A stretch of DNA of 64,000 nt from Methanobrevibacter arboriphilus JCM 13429 = DSM 1125 (GTDB lineage Archaea; Methanobacteriota; Methanobacteria; Methanobacteriales; Methanobacteriaceae): NCBI RefSeq assembly GCF_002072215.1, contig NZ_JXMW01000001.1, positions 186,001-250,000 of the forward strand, read 5' to 3'. Numbering within the stretch: position 1 is the first letter of the stretch; each line of letters opens with the position of its first letter. Of the stretch, positions 59,413 through 64,000 are shown one piece after another. Under the pieces are notes generated by a model. The model did not search any database. It was given only the letters and a program-made list of their open reading frames with translations, and was not told the DNA's origin. Position numbers and translations under genes: made by a program.

Positions 59413-59852
59413 TTTGATCACCATTATAATTTTTCAAATTTAATTAATTACATTCTAAACTTTGGTGATATAGCGCTAAAATCACAAATAATAATTTGAA
59501 CTAGAGTATATATAGACGTTAGAAAAGTACCCTAAAAACAAAAATATATACCTAACTTTTACACAAAAAATTAAAAAAAATATAATTGAGGATGACTCAT
59601 AATTACAAATTCAATGAACAAAAGTCTAAATTTAGAAATATTTTTGAACAAAATATTATATAATAAAATTTTTTAAAAATTATTCATTTTAGTATATATA
59701 CTAATTGAACAAAAATAATTGTGAGTCGACCTCTAATTCTAATAAAAAATAATAAAAAAAGAAATAAACAACTAAAAAATAATAAAAAAGAAAAAAACCA
59801 CTTAAAAACAAATTTTATAAAACAATGAAAAAAATAAAGGTTAAAGAAACAA
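59413..59852. other. Candidate replication origin / regulatory region of the element
   Basis: This 440-base spacer upstream of the helicase operon holds a dyad GTGAT-TAGCGCTA-ATCAC (59465-59485), the 13-bp site TACCTAACTTTTA (59549-59561), an 18-base inverted repeat (59588-59605 with 59716-59733, 15 of 18 matching), and between its arms three direct copies of TGAACAAAA (59615, 59645, 59706). AT-rich sequence surrounds them. Iterons flanked by an inverted repeat next to the replication gene suggest an origin. Confidence 0.5.
59549..59561 (-). promoter_or_regulatory. 13-bp site, copy 1 (helicase operon side)
   Basis: TACCTAACTTTTA is the exact reverse complement of the site at 60307-60319 and lies next to a TATA-like sequence of the helicase operon. 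Confidence 0.55.
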
Positions 59853-60281
59853 TTATTCAATGTATTTTAATTTTTTCATAATATAAGTTCTAACATGCTT
59901 TTCACAAAAATCCACATCAAATTCATCCTTTATTAATTTTTTAACATCTTTAACAGACATATTATGAGATATTAAATCTTTCAATATCTTTAAATCATCA
60001 TAAGAAAGATTAGGTTTGGGGCCACCAAAGTTACCAACATCAAATAAAACATTAAAATTTTCAGTATTAGAGTTATTCCATATTTTTTGCCAAATATAAC
60101 CAGTTCCTCTAGAAACTCCTGCTTTTTTTGATGCTTCAGCAATTGAATATCCTTTAGACCTATATTTTATAAAATAAGCTCTTTTAATAACTTTTTTAAA
60201 ATAAGCATTATTATAAAAGATTAAATCCAACTTTTTAATCGAAGTCTGATCTTCTTTAAATCCAATTTTTTCTCTAACCAT
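59853..60281 (-). CDS. HTH protein, transposase/Fis-like helix-turn-helix
   Basis: A 142-residue protein with a helix-turn-helix of the kind in IS630/homeodomain-like transposase N-termini: IKYRSKGYSIAEASKKAGVSRGTGYIWQKIWNN (~46-78), followed by YDDLKILKDLISHNMSVKDVKKLIKDEFDVDFCEKHVRTYIMK (~100-138), a second winged-helix-like unit. There is no catalytic DDE domain, so it is a DNA-binding protein and not a transposase. A TATA box about 22 bases before the ATG and no ribosome site suggest leaderless translation. A 13-bp site shared with the helicase promoter overlaps its own promoter, so it may repress both. Confidence 0.75.
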   Translation of the reverse strand: MVREKIGFKEDQTSIKKLDLIFYNNAYFKKVIKRAYFIKYRSKGYSIAEASKKAGVSRGTGYIWQKIWNNSNTENFNVLFDVGNFGGPKPNLSYDDLKILKDLISHNMSVKDVKKLIKDEFDVDFCEKHVRTYIMKKLKYIE

Positions 60282-60306
60282 AACAATAAATTAGTATTTT
60301 ATAGTA

Positions 60307-60319
60307 TAAAAGTTAGGTA
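60307..60319 (+). promoter_or_regulatory. 13-bp site, copy 2 (HTH gene promoter)
   Basis: TAAAAGTTAGGTA overlaps the TATA region of the HTH gene, 26 bases before its ATG. It is an exact inverted copy of 59549-59561, so it is a candidate operator for autoregulation. Confidence 0.55.
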
Positions 60320-60351
60320 CATAATATTATAATAATATTCTATTAACTATT

Positions 60352-60870
60352 CTACTTTCCATAATTAACTGATTTTTTAGTGTTAAAATGAATAAAAACA
60401 TCCCCCCTTTCTTCATCATAATAAACTTTACAATTTCCAGTTCTATAATCTAATTTTCTTGCAATATTAATAGGCACTATAAGTCTACCTTTTGTTATAC
60501 TACCATTAGGACCCTTATCCAAAGTAATTTTACTAGAACTCTTCTTATATCCTTCTAATATACTTAAAAATTCTTCATCTGGATTTTCATAATATTCTTT
60601 TAGAATTTCCCAATTTGAATTTTTATTGTTTTCCTCACATCTATTTTCAAGCTCTTTATGTGTTAAAGAAAGTAATTTTTCACTATAAATTTCCATAATA
60701 TGAAATGGATTATATCTTATAACTGTTTTAAAATACTTATCATCTTGAAAAATCATTTCTTTCATATAAAACCCAAAATATTTACTAGGCCCTCCTAAAT
60801 AATCTTTACCTTCTTTATCTAAATGCCAAGTTCTAATAATTTTTTCTCTAAAAACATTACAATCTTCCAT
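60352..60870 (-). CDS. AbrB/SpoVT-like domain protein
   Basis: A 172-residue protein. The N-terminal ~110 residues (aromatic-rich, with YFGFYMKEMIFQDDKYFKTV) match no family I know. The C-terminal ~55 resemble a swapped-hairpin AbrB-type DNA-binding domain: LDKGPNGSITKGRLIVPINIARKLDYRTG followed by CKVYYDEERGDVFIHF. GGGGGAT at good spacing precedes the ATG. It lies between the integrase and the HTH gene on the same strand, all reading away from the integrase. It is probably a regulator of the element, but no target site is visible. Confidence 0.6.
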   Translation of the reverse strand: MEDCNVFREKIIRTWHLDKEGKDYLGGPSKYFGFYMKEMIFQDDKYFKTVIRYNPFHIMEIYSEKLLSLTHKELENRCEENNKNSNWEILKEYYENPDEEFLSILEGYKKSSSKITLDKGPNGSITKGRLIVPINIARKLDYRTGNCKVYYDEERGDVFIHFNTKKSVNYGK

Positions 60871-61112
60871 ACTAAAATCCCCCTATATTAAATTATATAA
60901 TCAATGATAATATTTGTAAAAAAAAAATTTAACTAAACAAATTTTCGATTCAAAAATAAAATCTAAGTATTATATTGAGAAAAAAAATAATTCTCAATAC
61001 ATCTAACTAAAATGTTTCTAAATTCTAATATTTAAGCTTTCTTTTCTAAAAATAAGCTATTAAAATAAATACAAAGGAATTATAATATTATATATTGAAA
61101 AATTAAAGATTC

Positions 61113-62273
61113 TTAGCTAACTTTATTTAATATATCCTCTATCTTATTTTCATTAATTCCTTGCTCACTTAATACATTTCTCAACTTATCATATTTTAAT
61201 TTTTCATAGCTTAACTCATCTTCTAAATCTAAGTATTCTTTAGACTTAATATCATTTATTTTAGTCTTATTAGTACTTAAATGAGGTATTAACTGACAAT
61301 AAAATTCTTTCATTACGCTTTTTCTTATTTCTTCATATGCTATTTCTAATCTTGTAACAGCATGACCTGATAAAACTTTAGATTTTTTATAATCACTAGT
61401 ATAATGTTTTACTGTTGAAATAAAGAATTTCCTCAATGCATGCGCATGGAAAAATCTTTTACCTTCATCATTACGGTAGAACCATCTATCATTAATTTCG
61501 CTGAATAGCCAAATTACACCATGTTGAGTTAAAGCTTTTTTATACTGAGACAGGAATAAAGGTTCATTTTCTTTTATATTATCTCTGGTTTTTAGGTATT
61601 TTATTATGTATTCGGTTGCTTCTGGTGTGTTGAATGTCATGCAGATATTATTAGTTTTTTTAGTTTTAATGGGTATAAAATCCCAACAAGGAATAACATT
61701 CTTATAATTTCCATCTAGTAAATCCTCTATACTATCTCCGTTATGATAGTCAATAGTAGCATTAGTAAAATCAGACACTTTAAAGTTTCTCATATCGCTA
61801 CTTCTTACTCCTGATGAAGCCATTAGTAATAGTATGGCTTTATTCCTTACTGAAGTATTATCAACAGCCAACCTAATATCTTCTAGATTAGGTATATCTC
61901 CTTCCCTAATAATCTTAGGAGGAATATTAATCTCAATCGGACGAGGCAAAGTTATATTATATTCACGATAAAAAGCTCTCAGACAACCCAATTTATAATT
62001 AATAGTAGAATCAATAATATTCTTCTTCAATAAAGATTCATAATAATTATAAAGATAAGAAGTAATTTTCCTATCATCAATATCCCTAATACGAGGCACA
62101 TTATTAACTAAGTATGGTTGTTCTTCTTCTTTAGCTTCAACAATAAGTTCAGATGGAGTTTTACCCGTAATCTCATACACTTCAGTTAAAGTCTTTATAT
62201 AATGATGCTCCCTAGATTCAGATAAGTTCTTTCTAAGAAACATCTGCTTAAGTTTAATATCATTCGAAATCAT
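61113..62273 (-). CDS. Tyrosine recombinase (integrase)
   Basis: A 386-residue XerC/phage-type integrase. The N-terminal SAM-like core-binding domain spans ~1-120. The catalytic domain follows with the full set of residues: Arg157 in SSGVRSSDM, His278 and Arg281 in HALRKFF, His304 in LSGHAVTR and the nucleophile Tyr313 in IAYEEI. The last ~50 residues form a coiled coil. The presence of all catalytic residues suggests it is active. It probably integrated the element into a tRNA-Arg gene (fragment at 49.66 kb). There is no ribosome site; ATG is at the frame's start. Confidence 0.93.
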   Translation of the reverse strand: MISNDIKLKQMFLRKNLSESREHHYIKTLTEVYEITGKTPSELIVEAKEEEQPYLVNNVPRIRDIDDRKITSYLYNYYESLLKKNIIDSTINYKLGCLRAFYREYNITLPRPIEINIPPKIIREGDIPNLEDIRLAVDNTSVRNKAILLLMASSGVRSSDMRNFKVSDFTNATIDYHNGDSIEDLLDGNYKNVIPCWDFIPIKTKKTNNICMTFNTPEATEYIIKYLKTRDNIKENEPLFLSQYKKALTQHGVIWLFSEINDRWFYRNDEGKRFFHAHALRKFFISTVKHYTSDYKKSKVLSGHAVTRLEIAYEEIRKSVMKEFYCQLIPHLSTNKTKINDIKSKEYLDLEDELSYEKLKYDKLRNVLSEQGINENKIEDILNKVS

Positions 62274-62500
62274 AATATTATATTCATTTTCATCATATAA
62301 AAACTTACAAAAAGTCTTAAAATTCCTAAAAGTGAATAAAAAATTAGCAGATTAGAAATTTATATAAAATTAAAACCTTGAAAGAAATAATATAAAAATT
62401 AGTTAACATTTCGTTATAGGTAAATATAAACAAATTAATATTATAATAAGCTAAATATTAACTATTAAAACTAAACATAATATGGGAGGTATTTCTATTT

Positions 62501-62521
62501 ATGAAGTATATGATGATATAA
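62501..62521 (+). CDS. Possible 6-residue leader peptide coupled to the nuclease gene
   Basis: ATG AAG TAT ATG ATG ATA TAA lies ten bases after GGAGGT and its stop shares one base with the ATG of the nuclease gene. It may be a coupling mini-cistron. It may also be chance. Confidence 0.3.
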   Translation: MKYMMI

Positions 62522-64000
62522 TGGAAAAATTAAAGGAAAGGGGATGTATAGAAATAACTCAGACAGAAAATGGAAAACTTATAGATGATTTTATTATAGA
62601 AGAGGAGGTAAGCAAAAAATTTTTCACTTTTTTAGTTGAAAATAACCTTAATAGATATTTATTTGGACTTATATTGAGAACAAAATCAATGAATATTGAT
62701 AATATTCCTTTTTTCTATAAATATTTAAACAAAGATACTCTTAAAAACAAAATAAAGGAAAGTTGTATTAAAAAAATAGAGTGTTTTAATTGTAATCATT
62801 TACTTTTTAGAGAACATATCGATGATATTGGATTTGATGAAGAGGACATCACTTGTCCAAAATGTGGAGCTATCATTGAATTTAATTTCGATACTTTGAA
62901 AGATGATTTTGATATAAATAGAAATGACCTTATAAAATTCCTAGAAAAATTAGAAAATATAGGGGTTTTCAAAAAAGATTTAAAATTTTATTGTAATAAA
63001 TGCAAAAATACTCAAGAATATTCTGAAAACAAAGATTTAATCTGCAAATGTGGACATCAACGAGAAATTAAATATTATTACTCATCTAATTATGAATTTT
63101 TAAACAATGAGGGACATTGGTTTGAATGGTATGTATATACTATTTGTGAAGATATTTACGAAAGTGTGGAACATAATATCCATATAAGACATGAAAAAGA
63201 TGGGAAAAAAGTTGAAAACGAGTTAGATGTTGTTTGTTTTGAAAACGAAACATTGATAGCTTTTGAGTGTAAAGATTATCTATCTAAAATTAAAACAGAT
63301 GATTTATCAAGTATTCCTCAATTTTCTCATCTAATAGATGATATATATGTTGTAAGTTCAACAACAAAGATTAAAAATAATGAAAGAGACATTATTAATG
63401 AACTTTCTAATAAAGAAATTAAATATATTGAAGGAACTATTTTAGAACAAAAATTTTTCAGTCCTAAGAATGTTATAAGTCTTATCAATGAAAAAGAGTA
63501 CATTAAAGCAACAAATATTTATACAAAACTTTCAAAAGAAAATAAAAAATCTTTGGTTGATACTATATTTTCTGAAATTAAAAATAATGAAAATATTGAC
63601 TTTTTTAATTCACTTATTTTAATAATTGAAAGAGAAAAACATATCAACTCCATTTTTAAAAATACAAGACCAAAATTGGACTCTGTGATACAATTTGCAA
63701 TTGATAATTTAAAAAATAATAAAAATGTAGGTGTTTCATATATATTCTTTGGTAACTTATTCAGGTATTATTCTAAGGAGTGCATAATAAAAGAAGAAAG
63801 GTTGAACATTTTAATCAATTGTGGTACTAATCATCTTAATCCACGTTCATTTAGTAACTATAATAATAGAAGACCATTCTTTAGACTTATTACAAATTTA
63901 TTTAAAGAAGAATTTAACACTGATTTATTAACCTATGAAACATCAAAAAAATTTTTGCTAAAATTAATTCCCATGTTAGATGTATATTATTCCACTAATT
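62521..64000 (+). CDS. Zinc-ribbon PD-(D/E)XK nuclease-like protein, 3' end outside the window
   Basis: The frame is open from 62521 to the end (493 codons). Residues ~85-120 hold one zinc ribbon (CFNCNHLLF ... CPKCGA); ~160-180 a second (CNKCKNTQE ... CKCGH). Residues ~205-290 are a restriction-endonuclease-like core: ENELDVVCFENETLIAFECKDY with Asp236 and Glu249-x-Lys251, then helices and strands as in PD-(D/E)XK folds. The rest is helical. An in-frame ATG at 62482 would add 13 residues, but the ribosome site GGGAGG lies right after that ATG and instead serves a 6-codon mini-frame (62501-62521) whose stop overlaps the ATG at 62521 (TAATG). Function unknown; a defence role is plausible. Confidence 0.75.
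   Translation, partial: MEKLKERGCIEITQTENGKLIDDFIIEEEVSKKFFTFLVENNLNRYLFGLILRTKSMNIDNIPFFYKYLNKDTLKNKIKESCIKKIECFNCNHLLFREHIDDIGFDEEDITCPKCGAIIEFNFDTLKDDFDINRNDLIKFLEKLENIGVFKKDLKFYCNKCKNTQEYSENKDLICKCGHQREIKYYYSSNYEFLNNEGHWFEWYVYTICEDIYESVEHNIHIRHEKDGKKVENELDVVCFENETLIAFECKDYLSKIKTDDLSSIPQFSHLIDDIYVVSSTTKIKNNERDIINELSNKEIKYIEGTILEQKFFSPKNVISLINEKEYIKATNIYTKLSKENKKSLVDTIFSEIKNNENIDFFNSLILIIEREKHINSIFKNTRPKLDSVIQFAIDNLKNNKNVGVSYIFFGNLFRYYSKECIIKEERLNILINCGTNHLNPRSFSNYNNRRPFFRLITNLFKEEFNTDLLTYETSKKFLLKLIPMLDVYYSTN

Noticed and set aside
59853-60281. Insertion-sequence transposase
   Set aside because: It has the HTH part only, with no DDE catalytic residues, and no terminal inverted repeats flank it.

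Overview
The window is AT-rich archaeal DNA from a hydrogenotrophic methanogen of the Methanobacteriales, most likely Methanobrevibacter or a close relative. The evidence is formyltransferase Ftr, the F420-reducing hydrogenase operon frhADGB, HypF, archaeal Hjc, type II methionine aminopeptidase, a PAC2-type proteasome-assembly-like protein, an intron-containing tRNA-Trp, an archaeal RNase P RNA and a large beta-helix adhesin-like protein. Starts often have GGTGA/GGAGG ribosome sites; several real ATG starts lie a few codons inside the longest open frame and have been corrected here. Most spacers are very AT-rich with short degenerate repeats.

Layout. 1-9.4 kb: end of a CYTH protein, a tail-anchored PsbP-like protein, a frameshifted SIR2 deacetylase, SfsA, the bifunctional NAD(P)HX repair enzyme, beta-carbonic anhydrase, Ftr, a flippase-like membrane protein and a TRAM protein. 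10-17 kb: TrkH/TrkA potassium uptake, a metallo-beta-lactamase-fold hydrolase, Hjc, a secreted protein and a minus-strand cluster of tRNAs (Trp, Cys, His, Leu, Glu, Met, Asn). 17-28 kb: zinc-ribbon membrane protein, radical SAM protein with a CX4CX2C motif, GatB, CBS-ParB protein, HisE, GNAT with an Asn-rich insert, LarB, HypF and an ArsR-type regulator. 28-34 kb: grpE-dnaK-dnaJ, convergent with a UbiB-family kinase. 34.9-38.9 kb: a 1329-residue adhesin containing a recent 270-codon tandem duplication. 39-49 kb: RNase P RNA, initiator tRNA, two small coiled-coil membrane proteins, methionine aminopeptidase, frhADGB, two PepSY-like proteins and a PAC2 protein, ending with two tRNA-Arg genes.

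49.4-64 kb is accessory. A decayed tRNA-Arg 3' half at 49.66-49.71 kb marks one plausible integration boundary. It is followed by a putative defence pair (2-TM coiled-coil protein plus a 972-residue protein with a nuclease-like N-terminus), a PycTM-like membrane protein broken at an A8 tract, a series of decayed winged-helix 3' ends beside one intact copy, an SF3 helicase/primase-type replication protein, a candidate iteron origin, an HTH regulator sharing a 13-bp site with that origin, an AbrB-like protein and a tyrosine recombinase. Beyond the integrase a zinc-ribbon PD-(D/E)XK nuclease gene runs off the end of the window. I read this as an integrated replicon whose right boundary is not seen.

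Nickel-hydrogenase functions are spread through the window: frhADGB encodes the enzyme and its maturation protease, and HypF supplies the CN ligand precursor step. LarB concerns a different nickel cofactor.
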